NCBI RefSeq assembly: GCF_905480415.1
Contig: NZ_CAJQQI010000004.1
Coordinates: forward strand, 1-54,235
Length of the DNA stretch: 54,235 nucleotides
Source: an uncultured Algibacter sp.
GTDB lineage: Bacteria; Bacteroidota; Bacteroidia; Flavobacteriales; Flavobacteriaceae
Direction: 5' to 3'
The notes under the pieces are model-generated. The model was given only the letters and a program-made list of their open reading frames with translations, did not search any database and was not told the origin of the DNA. The translations under genes were made by a program, and so were the position numbers. Within the stretch, counting starts at the first letter, position 1. Each line of letters begins with the position of its first letter. Positions 1-13,700 of this stretch are shown in pieces.

Positions 1-34
1 AATAAACTTTACTTTAAGTAAAATAAACACTACT

Positions 35-162
35 GCCAACAATGTATATAATTTATTGCTGGTTCTAGCCTACATACGAAAATCCTCGCGGATTTTCTAT
101 TTGGTTTGTATTTGCTAAATTAGGTTCTTAAAACACGCAACTTTCCATATACAAACATCGTC
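35..162. repeat. Intergenic repeat, copy A
   Basis: This non-coding element begins GCCAACAATGTATATAAT and ends CCATATACAAACATCGTC. The two ends are roughly inverted copies of each other (GTATAT / ATATAC). A perfect 8-bp hairpin lies in the middle (78-85 with 90-97, GAAAATCC / GGATTTTC). Related but diverged elements lie at about 19961, 21092 and 22262; they share a (G)TATAA-T-ATT-CT-GTTCT head and, less clearly, an A(T/C)ACA(A/C)-A-C-T tail. From memory, very similar elements are common between genes in Flavobacteriaceae; I cannot verify this here. Confidence 0.55.
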
Positions 163-218
163 AAATTTTTAAATTTGGCTTATAGAATTGAAAAATAGAA
201 ACAAAACATAAAAATTTG

Positions 219-288
219 GCCCGTGTATAATCCAGAATAAAAGTACTTTTATACACGCTTCGTTTCATATACGGAGACGTTGTACTTA
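219..288. repeat. Short second copy of the copy A repeat type
   Basis: A shorter element directly follows copy A. It holds a 9-bp inverted repeat, CGTGTATAA (222-230) with TTATACACG (249-257), and ends CATATACGGAGACGTTGT, which resembles the end of copy A. Together with copy A it occupies the region before the dead DUF6090 gene. I see no gene in 1-309. Confidence 0.35.
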
Positions 289-309
289 ATTATGACCAAC
301 CAATAACCA

Positions 310-702
310 ATGATAAAATTCTTTAGAAAAATACAATACGACCTTATGAAAAAAAACAAAACTGAAAAGTATTTTAAATATGCCATTGGAGAAATTGTTC
401 TTGTTGTAATTGGGCTTTTAATTGCTCTTCAAATCAATAATTAGAGTGAAAATAGAAAACTTCAAAATGAAGAATTGAACCTTTTACTTGAAGTAAAATC
501 AATATTATAAGTTACATTAAATAACTTTAAGAATGATACCATTTATAATAATCAGTTCATTATTAAGTTAAGGAAAATATAATAATCCATTGAAGACAAC
601 TTATCTTATACTTCTGAATTGGAAAACGCATTTGGAATGTTCGGTGTATGGTATAGTCCATATCCTATTTCAACTGCTTATACCACATTAAAAAAGGTTT
701 AA
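310..702 (+). pseudogene. DUF6090-family protein, decayed
   Basis: The frame from ATG 310 starts MIKFFRKIQYDLM and continues with YAIGEIVLVVIGLLIALQIN. This is the characteristic N-terminus of DUF6090 proteins, small flavobacterial proteins with one N-terminal membrane helix of unknown function. The expected Trp after LQINN is a TAG stop at 442-444. The same frame stays readable beyond it (SENRKLQNEELNLLLEVK) but meets TAA at 508, tandem TAA at 580 and 583, and a last TAA at 700. Only about 130 codons of a family usually near 240 residues remain, so the 3' half is also missing. Four separate in-frame stop sites make a sequencing error an unlikely explanation. Confidence 0.75.
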
Positions 703-721
703 CTTTCGCTAAACCCTTTTT
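691..721 (-). terminator. Hairpin terminator downstream of the PorP/SprF gene
   Basis: AAAAAGGTTTA (691-701) pairs with TAAACCCTTTTT (710-721), leaving one bulged C. Read on the minus strand it ends in a run of T. It lies about 75 nt past the stop of the PorP/SprF gene, and the near symmetry would also let it work on the plus strand. Confidence 0.6.
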
Positions 722-795
722 ATATGTTATTTTTTGTGCTCTTTTATTGAATAACTGCTTTAGGTTCTTCCTTGAGTTATTCTTCATTTGAAGCT

Positions 796-1737
796 TTACT
801 TTTTCATCCAATAAAAGGGAGGTGCTATTTTTGAGGCATTTTTTCTTGTTTTACCTAAGTTTAAGATAAAACTAAATTCGTGTGCTCCATTGTTGTAATT
901 TGAAAGATTAGATATGGTTGCATCATATGTATAACCGATTTTGAAATTATCAGTTAAACGTATTTGAAATAATCCTGATATGGATTCGTCTAGTCTATGT
1001 GAAATCCCAAATTCTAATTTATTATTCCATAAAATACTTGCAGAGATATCCGCAGACAAAGGACTTCTATTTACTGCTCGCATCATTACTGATGGTTTTA
1101 GCTGGAAATCTTCTGATATATCAAAAACATAGCCCGATGAAACATAAAAAACCATTTCATCCGAAGCACTGGAAACCACATTGCTATTTTTGGCATACCG
1201 TTTTGTTTTTAATATATTGACAGTGGATAAACTTGCATAAAACTTTTCTGTATAATAAAAAACGCCTGCTCCAAAGTTTGGATTGAACTGGTTTATATTT
1301 TCACTAAATAAATTATCATTTTCAATGCCCAATCCCAATAAATCTACATTTAAAAAACTTCCGCCCGCTTTTAATCCAAAGGCTAAGATAGCATTATCTG
1401 AGGTCTCTATGGAATAAGAAAAATCAGCAAATAAATGTGTTTCATTTAACACAAATACTTTATCATTTACAATAGACAATCCCAAGCCTACATTTTTTCC
1501 TACAGGGCCGTGCAAGGAAAGTGTTTGCGTTTCTGGTCCTCCTACTAATCCTGCCCATTGGCTGCGAATATCGGCCGTGGCTGTAAAAAGACCATGACTT
1601 CCTGAATAGGCTGGGTTTATTAAACTAAAATTATTGTAATACTGTGTGTATAAAGGATGTTGTTGTCCATAAGTATGCAGTGCAGTAAGAAGGACAATTC
1701 CAATAAGTATATTTTTAATTATTCTCTTGAATTTCAT
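796..1737 (-). CDS. PorP/SprF-family type IX secretion outer membrane protein
   Basis: This 313-residue protein has a signal peptide (about residues 1-24, hydrophobic ILIGIVLLTALHTYG). Next comes the family opening QQHPLYTQYYNNFSLINPAY. The rest alternates short beta strands and turns, as expected of a 14-strand barrel of the PorP/SprF family (TIGR03519). Family members sit in the outer membrane; SprF is needed in gliding flavobacteria to export the giant adhesin SprB. The gene starts 10 nt after the stop of the 4270-residue gene, so the two are almost certainly one transcript. By analogy with sprB-sprF, this copy probably serves export or anchoring of that neighbour; the pairing is inference. 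Length is normal for the family and no defect is visible. Confidence 0.9.
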   Translation of the reverse strand: MKFKRIIKNILIGIVLLTALHTYGQQHPLYTQYYNNFSLINPAYSGSHGLFTATADIRSQWAGLVGGPETQTLSLHGPVGKNVGLGLSIVNDKVFVLNETHLFADFSYSIETSDNAILAFGLKAGGSFLNVDLLGLGIENDNLFSENINQFNPNFGAGVFYYTEKFYASLSTVNILKTKRYAKNSNVVSSASDEMVFYVSSGYVFDISEDFQLKPSVMMRAVNRSPLSADISASILWNNKLEFGISHRLDESISGLFQIRLTDNFKIGYTYDATISNLSNYNNGAHEFSFILNLGKTRKNASKIAPPFYWMKK

Positions 1738-1747
1738 GTTGCTTCTT

Positions 1748-4700
1748 TTAATAATTGATATAAACCCATCCTTTTACTATTTTACTTCCTCCATTTATGC
1801 TTAACACATAATAGTAAGGTGCGGCCGGTAATTTTTGTGTTTTACCTGTGGAAACACCATCCCAATAATTTTGATAATTTTTGGATTCATATACCATATT
1901 TCCGTATCGATTGTATATTTCAATGCTATTGTTTGGATACTTTTGAAGTCCGGCAATAATAAACTCATCGTTGGTACCATCGCCATTTGGTGAGAAACCA
2001 TTTGGTATTGATAAACCTCCTTCATCACAAACATCTCCAGTACCGTCGCGGTCTAGATCTGCCTGATTTGAATTTGATACTGTTGGACAATTGTCTATTG
2101 CATTGGCTATGCCATCGCCATCCATATCATCATCACAAACATCAGCAATACCATCATCATCCATATCGTCTGAAGTTATCGTTACAATTGCTATTTCTGA
2201 AGCTGAGATCCCTGCTGTATTTCTTACCGTTAAGGTGACTGTGTAATCTCCTAAGGGTGCACAGTCAAAATTTGTTCTGTCCAGGCTTATAGAAGCAATT
2301 CCACAAACATCTATACTTTCGTCATTAATAGCATCTATAGTTATGGAAGCATTTCCGTCACTATCCAATGCTACAAAAATATTTTGCGTAATCACATTAG
2401 GTGTATTGTTGTTTTCTACCCTTACAATGGCACTGGCTGTTGCTTTATTTCCACTAGTATCTGTTACCGTTAAAGTTACTGTGTTATCGCCTACATTGGA
2501 ACAATCAAAATCGGTACTACTTATTGACATACTTGCAACGGAACAGTTGTCTGTTGACCCCTGATTAATCGCTTCCGCTGTGGTTGAAACTAATCCGTAC
2601 TGATCAAGATAAATTGTGATATCCTGCGTTATTGCTGTTGGTTTTAGATCATCTACCACGGTAATTGTGGCTGTTCCAAAAGCGGTACTTCCCATGGTAC
2701 TTGTAGCAGTAAGTGTTACGGTATTTTCTCCAAGTGAAGCGCAATTAAACGTAGTGATATCCAAAGACAATCCAGATAAGCCAACCAGAGAACTTGAGCC
2801 ATTATCCACTTGGTCTGGTGTAATTGATATATTTCCACTTGCATCAAGATATGCCGTGATATCTTGTGTGATCACCACCGGAAATGGATCACTTACGGTA
2901 ACCTCTACTGCAACCGAAGTTGCGTTTCCTGATGGATCTGTTCCTGTTAATTGAATTGTAACCGGACTGTTTATCGCATCTGTTGCACTGAAAGTGTTTT
3001 GGCTTAGCGTGTAGCTAATGGATCCGCAATTGTCTGTGCCACTACTTAAAACATCTTCATAAGCAATACTTACTGTACCTAATTCGGTTAAGACAACCGA
3101 AATAGCTTGCGCTGTGATTATTGGTACTATTGAATCTTCTACTCTTACTACAGCCATGGCAGTTGCTTCATTTCCGTACACATCGGTTACCGTCAAGGTT
3201 ACTGTGTTTGCTCCAACATTTGAACAATCAAAACTGCTGATGTCTAAAACAGTGGTTGCAATACCACAATTATCTGTTGAACCATTGTCAACCATTTCGT
3301 TTGTAATAGTTGCATTTCCTGTTGCGTTTAACTGAACTGTGATGTCTTGGGTTAAAACTATTGGTTTTATGGTGTCTTCAACAGTAACAATCGCTGTTTT
3401 GCTGTCGAAGTTTCCATTAACGTCGGTTACCGTTAAGGTTACTGTGTTTGCCCCAACATTCGAACAATCAAAACTACTGATATCTAAAACCATTGCTTCA
3501 ATACCACAATTATCGGTACTACCATTGTCTATTCGTGTAGGGGTAATTCTTGCGTTTCCGGTTGGGTCTAATTGTACCGTGATAGCTTGTGTTGAAACTA
3601 TTGGTTTGATCAAGTCAACTACGGTTACAATGGCGGTTGCACTGTTTGTATTTCCGTTAGAATCCGTAAATGTTACTATGTTTTCTCCGATGTTTGTACA
3701 ATCAAAATTAGACCTATCTAATGATACGTTAGTAAACCCACAGGAATTTGAAATATCAATAATATCTAATAATCCTATTGATGCTTCTCCATCATTATTT
3801 AATTCCAAAGCGATATTTTTAGTGCTAATATCTGGAAATGCTGTATTTACAGTTACAAAAGCATATGCCACTGCTATATTTCCACTTTCATCAGTTACTG
3901 TTAACATAACATTGTTGATTCCTATATTTGAACAATCAAAAGATTTTTTATCTATTGATAATGAGGCAACACCACAATTATCCGTACTTCCTTGTTCAAT
4001 TTGTGAAACTGAAAGCGTGGCAACTCCAGAATCATCCAATAATATAGTGAATGGTGAAGCAACTGAAACTGTTGGTGGCAAATTATCTACTACTGTTACT
4101 ATTGCTGAAGCTGAGGCACTATTACCACTTTTATCTATTACAGTAAGGTTTATGGTATTTGGGCCTAAATCTGAACAGGTTAAGGTTGTTTTGTCTAGAA
4201 CCATAGTATCAATATCGCAATTATCAAAACTACCATCATCAATATCTGCGGTTGTGATGTTTGCAATACCATTTTCATCCAAAAACACATTAATATCTTT
4301 TGTTACAACCGTTGGACTTAAATTATCTAAAACTGTTACTATAGCTTCAGCTATGATAGGCTTGTCATTTGTATCATATGCGCTAAGATTAACAATGTTA
4401 GGGCCAAAATCTGAACAGGTAAAAGTTGTTTTATCTAAATCTCCAGAATAATTTGTACTACAAACCCCATTGATAACATTATCAATAATATCTTCAGTTG
4501 TAATGTTTGCAACACCATTTTCATCCAAAAACACATTAATATCTTTTGTTATAACCGTTGTGGTAGAACTATCTAACACCAATACTATAGATGTTTTTTC
4601 AGTGCTATTCCCATTTAGATCAGTCACCCGAAGTTTAACTATGTTTGGCCCATTATCTAGACAATTAAAGGTAGTTTTATCTAAAACAATGGTATCAATA

Positions 4701-7700
4701 CCACAATTGTCAAAACTAGATATTAGAATATCTGCAGTTGATATGTTTACTTCACCTGTTGAATCCAAAAACACAACAATTTCTTCTTGAACTTGTACTT
4801 CTGGAGCTATATCATCAAACAGATTAATCAACTGATCACAGCTTACACTATTCTGATAATTATCAATAGCAGTATAAGTTCTAGTAATGGTGTAATTAAC
4901 AAGTGAACATCCTGAATCTCCTTGGGCACTAACATCACCATAAGACACATAAACAGAACCACTATTATCAATTGCCGCAGCTACGCCAAAATCGGTTGCA
5001 TTGTTTAAATTTGATATACCTATAGTTACATCTGATGGACAATTTAAGGAAGGTGGTTCATTGTCTACAACCTTCAATGTAACTTCAAAATCAGTTTTAT
5101 TGCCTGACTCATCCTGTGCGGTAAACTTAACTCTATTTAAACCTATTGGATATTGGTTATTAGCAGGTGCATTACTTGTAATAAAAGGGCTAACAGTGTA
5201 ATTATCTGTTGCTATAATATTTAAACCAATCGTGGCATAATTTTGACTAAAATCAGTATAATAGGTGTCTGAAATTTGAATTGTATCAAAAACAGGTGGT
5301 TCAATATCTGCTACCGTAGCTTTAATTGCAAAGTTGTAATCGCTCTCGTTACAATCGCTATTTGAAATATGTATAATAGCGTTTTTTTCGCCAAATTCGC
5401 TAGGTGTAAATACAACGTTAAAAGTTGTACTTGAATTCGCTGCTATACTCAATGGTAATGCTATAGCTGTTATTGCAAAATTTTGTGCATCTACCCCTGA
5501 AAAAGAAATGGCATCATTACCAAGCTCTAATGGAGCTGTTCCTTTATTTTCAATAGTGAAAATTTGTTCTATGGGGTCTACGCTAGTTCCAAAATCTGTA
5601 AAATCATCTATTGAAGTCGTATTATCCCCATTTAAAATTTCTCGTCCATTTCCAGTTAATCTTATTTCTGATCCTTGATTTAACAATAAAAGTGGTTTAG
5701 ATCCTTTGTTCGATAAAACTTTATCTAATTTGCCATCATTATTCACATCAGCTACTATCGTCTTATTGTATATAAATGGAATTTCAACTCTTTGGTTCTC
5801 AACGAACTCCCCAAAACCATTACCTGATAAAATAAAAGAATAGTATGTTGTTGTCGAATAACCCACATAACCGATATCTTGATTTTGGTCTCCATTAAAA
5901 TCGCCAACAACAATGTTAAATCTATTTACAATATCATCTTCAACCGTGGAAGTCTTTAATACAAAACCTCCCATACCATTACCAAGAAAAATAGAAATAT
6001 AATAATTAATAGGATTAGTACTATTAGAATCGTAAGACCGTATTATCAAATCTTGAATACTATCATTGTTAAAATCACCTGTAACTAGACTCAATGGATT
6101 ATACACGCTATTAAAAGGCACATAATTAGTAAAAGCTAATGTGCCATTACCCAATAAAATATTAATTTTTTTATTATCTCTATCCGTAATAGCTAGATCT
6201 TGATTATTATCATTATCAAAATCACCAACAACTATACTTGTGTTCCGGTCAAAATTACTTCCCGTTGGAGTTATTATAGTTTGAGTAAGATTTAATGATT
6301 CATCAAATGATAAAATAAGTATGTCATTAGAGCCATCTAATGGTCGAATAAAATCCTGTACACCATCATTATTAAAATCGCCAACACTAAACTTAGAACT
6401 TAAAGGACCGGTACTTGACATAGCATAATCTGTTATTCTAAGATTGTATTCCGTAAAATTGCCCTTACCATCTCCTAAAACGGTTAAAAAAGAATAGTTA
6501 TTATCTGGGTATAAATTTGAATTATAAACTTCCCCTTCAAAAACTAAATCTAAATTTCCATCTTTATTAAAATCTATAATATGGTAACTAATAATACCTA
6601 AAGATTCAGAAATATTTAAAATAGAATTTTTTTTATCATTATAATTCGCACCATCTCCTATAAAAACATTGATAGAAAGTGATTTATTACTCATTTCATA
6701 TTCAACAAAATCCAATATACTATCATTATTAAAATCAGCAATATCGATTAATTTATCATACTCAAAACTAGGTATATCATTACTTAAGTCAAAACTACCG
6801 TCACTACACTGAGGATCTGTAACTGTTAACTTAAATGTAGTTGTAATATTACCTGAGCAAGTATATGCATTAATAAACACTGTATATTCTCCTGCAATGG
6901 TAACATTAGATAAATTAATAATTCCAGTTTCAGGATTAATAGTAATTAAACCTGAAAAATTTAAATTTGGGATATAGGCTATAAGATTATTAATGTTTTC
7001 TGGAGCTCTATTAGGTTTTATTTGCATATTACCTCCAGATATTACAGAGGTATCTGAATAATTACCCAATACAGGAATTCCGGAATCTGAACCATTTCCA
7101 GCAATCAGAAAACTATAATCATTCCCACAAGCATCACCATATAAAATACTTACTAATGCGGACTTATACCCTAAGGATGTTGGTTTAAATGCAATAGAAA
7201 ATTCTTTAGTTTCTCCAACATTTATAGTAGTAGGTAAAGATATTCCTTCAATAGAAAACATATCGGGATTTGTTCCAGATAAACTAATAGCGTCCGTATC
7301 TAAATTAAGAACAGTATCATTTTTATTCTCAATAATAAAAGTGTGATTAATAGATTTTTTATTTAAACACTGATTGCCAAAATCTGTTTTATCATCTCTA
7401 TTTGGAGATGAAGCTTTATTACTAATTAGTATATTAGGAGTTCCTTTTCCTTTTATAACAAGGTTAGGGTTACTTAATAAAACAGAAAAAGGATATTTTG
7501 CAAGGGCACTTGTACTGGCAATATCTAAAAGATTATCATTATTGAAATTTCCGACAAGAACCTCATTAAAACGAGGAACTGTGCTAGTCGTAAATTCACT
7601 TAATTCCAATTTTTTTGTTTGAACAGTATAGCTGCCTAAACTGTTACTTAACACTAATTTAATTTCTGAATCAGGAATAACAAAATCCAAATACCCATCT

Positions 7701-10700
7701 CCATTTAAATCAGCTATATCAAAGTTTTTAATGGTTCCGTTTCCAAATAATAGTGAAGTTATTATTACTGGATTTACATAATTACCTAGCCCATCTCCAT
7801 AATAAATCGTTAATTTATCTTTACTCACCCGGGCAACGTCTTGATTACCATCTTTATCAAAATCATTCACTTTAATTTTTTCATAAAAATTAAGTCCTAA
7901 TTCTATCTTATTATTAAAGTTAAAATCACCGTCAACATTTCCAAGATATGTTAATAAGCCTTTTCTTGAAGAAATTGTAAAATCTAAATAATCGTCCTTG
8001 TTAATATCCTCTAAAGCCATTGATTCTGCTCTATCGAAAGAACTAAAAGTCTCTGGCATAAAAAAACTATCTAACTTAAATTCACCGTCAAAAACACCTT
8101 TATCTTTCCAAAAATTGATATGATGGTAGGTTAAAAAAATAACATCTTGTCTACCATCTTTATCTATATCTTCAATGATTAAATCATTTATCACTTCACC
8201 TGCTTGTATCATTTTATCCTCAATAAAAGTGCCATCTCCTTGTCCCAAATAAATGGTGATTTGCCCTGAGGTTCCTTGATAATAAACAACAAAATCTTGA
8301 TTACCATCTCCATTAATATCAGCACTTTTAACTCCACCAATATAAGTAGTGTCTATATTTGTTAAGATTCCTGTTTTATCAAACTCTCCACGACCATTAC
8401 CAGCTTTAAAAAATACTTTACCGGTTCCATTAGAAAAAAGTAAAACATCTTGGGCACTATCTCCATTAAAATCAGCAATGCAAAATGCATAATTTAAATA
8501 TTGAGAATCAAAATTATTTTCTACTAAATTTGGCGCAGCACATTGCGGGTCTAGTACGGTTAGCATAAATGAGGTTTCAGCTAAAACAAGATTATCATCA
8601 TAAGCTTTAACATTTATATTATAATTTCCCGCAAACTTAGCGTTTGTAATATTTATAACACCTGTATTCGGATTGACCGATATTATACCAGAAAAATTAG
8701 CATCAGCATAAGCATTCATTCTCGTAAGGTTATCCGGTAAGTCAGATATTTCTACATTTAAATTTTGACCAACATACATACTAGCACTATTATAAGTACC
8801 TAATAAAACTGGAGGATAAATAGTCCCTTCTACGGCAAACATTGTACCACTAAATAATTCATCACAAGCAATATTACCTACAGTAATTGTAGCTTCCTTT
8901 AGCCCTGTTTCTGAATTACTAGCAGTAAAAGTAACTTCGAAAGTTTCAAATTCATCTTTAGCAATAGTTAAAGGAAATATACTGTCATCTACAGTAAATA
9001 GAGATGCATCGGTACCTGAGATAATTATTGATTCTTTTTCAAATATTAAAGCAGAATCATCCAAATTATAAATGGTGAATTTTCTTTTAGTTTTTTCATT
9101 TACGCTAATAGCTTTAAAAGCTGTATAATCTAATAAGCTTGGTGTAGTATCACCAGATTCAATTACTATCTCGTTACCCGTTACATTAATAACTGGTGCT
9201 GATGATTTTTTCCCTGTTAAAACTGAAATAGAATTACTGTCAATATTAGTTACTGCTATATCATGCAGGTTATCATTATTAAAATCACCAACTACAATTG
9301 ATGTTGGGTTGGACAAATTATTAATTAGGGAGGATTTAAAGAATTGACCTGTTCCATTTCCTAAATGAAACGAAATATTATCGTTCCCAGAATTAGTTAC
9401 GGCTATATCCTGTTTCCCATCGCCATTAAAATCTCCTGTACTCATAGAAAAAGGTACTTCTCCCGTACTTATATCTGCTGCATTTACAAAGCCACCCGCT
9501 CCATCCCCAAGTCTTATAGAAATTACACTGCTTATTGAGCTCAAAGTAGCCAAATCGATAATGGTATCATTATTAAAATCACCTTGAATTAAACAACTGG
9601 GGAATTGGCTTACCGCTATTGATGCTCCTGTTTCGAAATTATAATTACCTTGTCCTAAAAGTAAAGAAACCGTATTATTGGTTATATCAGAATAGGCTAT
9701 ATCAACATTCCCATCACCATTAAAATCTGCAGTTGTTAAATGTTTTAAACCTCCTCCGATGTTTATATCTTGATTTAATGAAAACTCTCCAAAACGATTT
9801 ACTTCATAAATTGCTAAAGAACCACTCTCATCATTTTTAAATAATGTTAAATCTTTAATACCATCATTGTTAAAATCACTAAGATTAAAATTATCTAGAA
9901 TTATTGGCTCAGAGTTCTCAGTGTCTAATACAGATATAGTTTGTTCTGTGAACTTGCCATTACCATCATTATTAATTAGAAGTGAAACCGCACCTTCTAG
10001 ACCAACTAATATATCCTGATAACCATCTTTATTAAAATCATGTATAATCATTGAATTTGGACGATTTCCTCTGTTAAAACTGGTAGGAGGAGTGCCTAGT
10101 TCTATTTCAATTTCTTCATTAAAAGTTCCATCACCATTACCAAATCTTATTGATAAAGAATTAAATCCAATATTCTTATTGTATTTGTCATATCCACCAT
10201 TCACAACAATTATATCTTGATTATTGTCATTGTTAAAATCGCCTAACCTTATAAATTCTGGTGTAGCTGGTGTAGCTGGTGTATTTGTTCCAACCAGCCT
10301 TTTTGTTTCACTTAATAAATTAGGATTGTTTTCTGTAAATACTCCCTGGCTACACAATGGATCCTCTACATTTAAAATAAAAGATGTTTGGTAGGCCTTA
10401 CACGAAGTTGTCGCTATGATGTTTACTTCATAGGTTCCTGCTTGTAATGCATTGGTTACAAATAAATTTCCTTCTAAATCTACATTTATAATTCCGCTAA
10501 AATTGGATTGTGCAGATGCAAAAAGCTCGTTAAAATTTTCAAACGGTACTGAAGGTGAAATTTTTATATTACTACCGCTGTAAACAGTTTGATCTCTATA
10601 ATCACCTCCTGTTGGTTCTAAAGGATTAAGGCCATTTCCCTCTAGCGCAACAGAATATACACCATTAGAACAATTTTCAAGATTAAAATTTAATATTGCG

Positions 10701-13700
10701 TTTTTTAAACCTTCAGTAGTTGGTTTAAATGTAAGTGTAAATTCGGATGTATCGCCTGCTGAAACTGTGAATGGAAAAGTGACCCCTGTTAATTCAAACA
10801 TTACAGCATCAGTACCTGTAATGGAAGAATTTAGTAGGACTAAATCTTCAGCTCCTTGGTTTTTTAAAGTATATTTTTTTGACACATCATCAGTAATACA
10901 TTTATCGCCAAAATCTACACCTGCAATACCATCTTCATCAGCAATGCTAATTATATTTTTTCCATACATAACTTTCACTAAAGCCGTATTTGTTATCTCA
11001 GTAGTGGGATCCGGAAAGTTTGGAAAATCAATTTCCCTACTTGTGCCAACAAATACAAAAACATCTAAAATATTGTCATTGTTAAATTCTCCAAGTAATG
11101 CCGCACCACCACTAAATTTAGTTTTAAAAGTGAATTTTCCATCACCAATACCTGTATAACAATAAACGGTTTTACCACTATTAAATATTACATCCTGAAT
11201 ACCATCTGAATTAAAATCGCCCACATTAATACTTTCGAAATCAGAGTTTCCAGCATTAACAGATGATTTTTCACAAACAATTAAACCTCCCTTTCCATCT
11301 AGTAAATAAGTCCGTAACAAAGTGCCATTTTTAATAAGAAAATCAGCGTTTCCATCATTGTTAAAATCACCCGTGGCAGATATTATATCATTCCCAAAAC
11401 TCATATCAATCCCAGGAAAATCCATGTTTTTAAAAATTCCATCGCTGAGAACATTAAGCTTACCATATTTACTAATTTTTATAATATCATCACAACCATC
11501 ATTATTTAAATTCGTCTTTATTAATTCGTCGCGTATTTGGGTTAAATGATGATCATCTAGAATAGAAAATATTTCAGAAAAACCACCGGTTCCATTTCCT
11601 GCGTAAATTACAAATACCTTGTCGTTTTTCACCCCCTGCAAAGTAACTCGGTCATTCGTAGTATAATTTAAAGCCAGGTCGGGTATAGCATCTCCATTAA
11701 AATCACCAATAATTAAATTTCTAGGAAATCTAAAATCAGGACTTTCAAACAATTGGAAACTTAGGTTAAAACTGCCCTTACCATCACCTAAGTATACCGT
11801 AAGCCTTTCACCTGCAAGATAACCTGTTTTCGTAAAGACATAATCCAAGTTTCCATCGTTATTAAAATCTGCTACTTTTATATCGGTAAAGTTTGTTAAT
11901 GTATTTCTCCATTGAATATCACCGGAAGTATCTATATAACTGAAACCTCCTGTTTTTTCACCTAAAAATAAGCCTATATTTGCATTTTTTACCAAACCAT
12001 AGTTATCGTCAAGACCTCCTGTTGTTATCAGGGCTAAAACATCTTGTAGACCATCATTGTTAAAATCGCCTAAAGCTTGTTTTTTTATTTCTTGATCGAA
12101 ATCCAAATTACTCTTAATTAGACCTAATGCTTCTCCAGATAAAAAATCCCCTTCTGTGCATATTTTGTTTAGCACGTGTATTATAAAGGATTTTGAAATT
12201 GAAAGGCCTTGAGCATCAAATGCCGTCATGGTTATATTGTATGTTCCTGGATTTTTTGCATTGGTTATGTTTAATATACCTGTAGCTTTATCAACCGTTA
12301 AAACATCTGCAAAATCGATGTTTGACATAGCATCTAAACTTCTTGCATTTTTTGGTATACCGGATGGAGTTATAGAAGCATTTTCTCCAAGATAAACAGT
12401 AGTTTCTGGATAATCACCTAATAACGGCCCCTCCACTTCATTGATTTGTAAATTGAACTTTAAATCTAATTTTTCACCACATGCATTCTCAGCTTCAAAA
12501 CTAACTTCAGCCTTATAGCTTTTGTCTAAGATTTGCCCAACAGGGGTGTACGTAACTTTAAACTCTATTTCTTGTCCCGTATTTAAAATAGCCTCATCAC
12601 CATTATCTGGATACACTGGTATTGGGCTTATCGAAAAATTTTGAGGAGCATCAATTGAATTTATAGTTAAAGATTTTAAATTTAAAACACTTAAACCTGT
12701 ATTTTTAACAGTAAATATTTCTTCTATTTGTTTTGGAGGATTTATTGACCACTTTAAGGTTTGATTCTCAGAAACTGGAATAAAGTCAAGATCAAATATA
12801 TTTTTCTTTTTTTGGGTTATTGTAAATTTATTTTTTTCTTTTTTTCCTAATAAAATATTTACACTATTACCCCTGTTGACAGCTAAATCTATAACCCCAT
12901 CATTATTAAAATCTCCTTTTTTTATATCTTTGGTATGTTCTCCAAAAAAACCCTTTATTACAGAAGTACCTTTAGGTTTCAATAATCTATAATTACTATC
13001 TTTCCTACTGCCTAATGAAACCTGTAAGGAGTCAAATAAGTCATTAACAAAAGCAAAATCCGGAATATTATCATTATTAAAATAACCTATCGTCATACCT
13101 TCAAAAACCTTAACATCTTCTAAAGATATATCGTAATCATCGCCTATACCTAAATACCTGTTGGTCCTAACTTTATAAAGAGATATTTTTTGGTTGTAGC
13201 CATTACCATCAATATCAGCCCACTCAAATTGTTTAGGACTAGCAATTCCTTCAGGTGGACTATATGAAGCAGTACCACTACCAACCCCATTATATATAAA
13301 TTTCTCCCATAAATGTTGGCCCTCCTTAAACTTACCGTCACCTGTGCCTTTATAAAATTTAATAGTTTCAGCATTACCGTGAACTATGACTATATCTAAA
13401 TTTCCATCATAATCAAAATCAACCAATTTCATATCAATGGGGTCTTGAGGAATTAAAATTTCGGAGATATCTGGAAAATCCTTAAGAGCATTATAAATGG
13501 TATAAGGAGATGGGTCTTGAACAGCATCTATTAATGGTTGTAAATTTATAGTTTGGTTAAAATTGCCAAGACCATCACCAAGTGCTATAACTAGAGTAGC
13601 TCCTAATCCAGCAAAAACTCTTGACACTCCATAAAACCCAGCAACGACATCGCCAATTTCCCCCGTATCTTTGCTTATTATGGCAAGATCAGGTATATTA

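Noticed and set aside
2343-4790. Several long plus-strand open frames opposite the giant gene, the largest 370 codons at 3339-4451
   Set aside because: They mirror the low-stop complement of the repeat array, have Val/Ser/Thr-rich repetitive sequence, no domain and no promoter.
2166-4808. CRISPR-like regular spacing of similar DNA
   Set aside because: The period is about 240 bp and in frame; the units are protein repeats, not short direct repeats with unique spacers.
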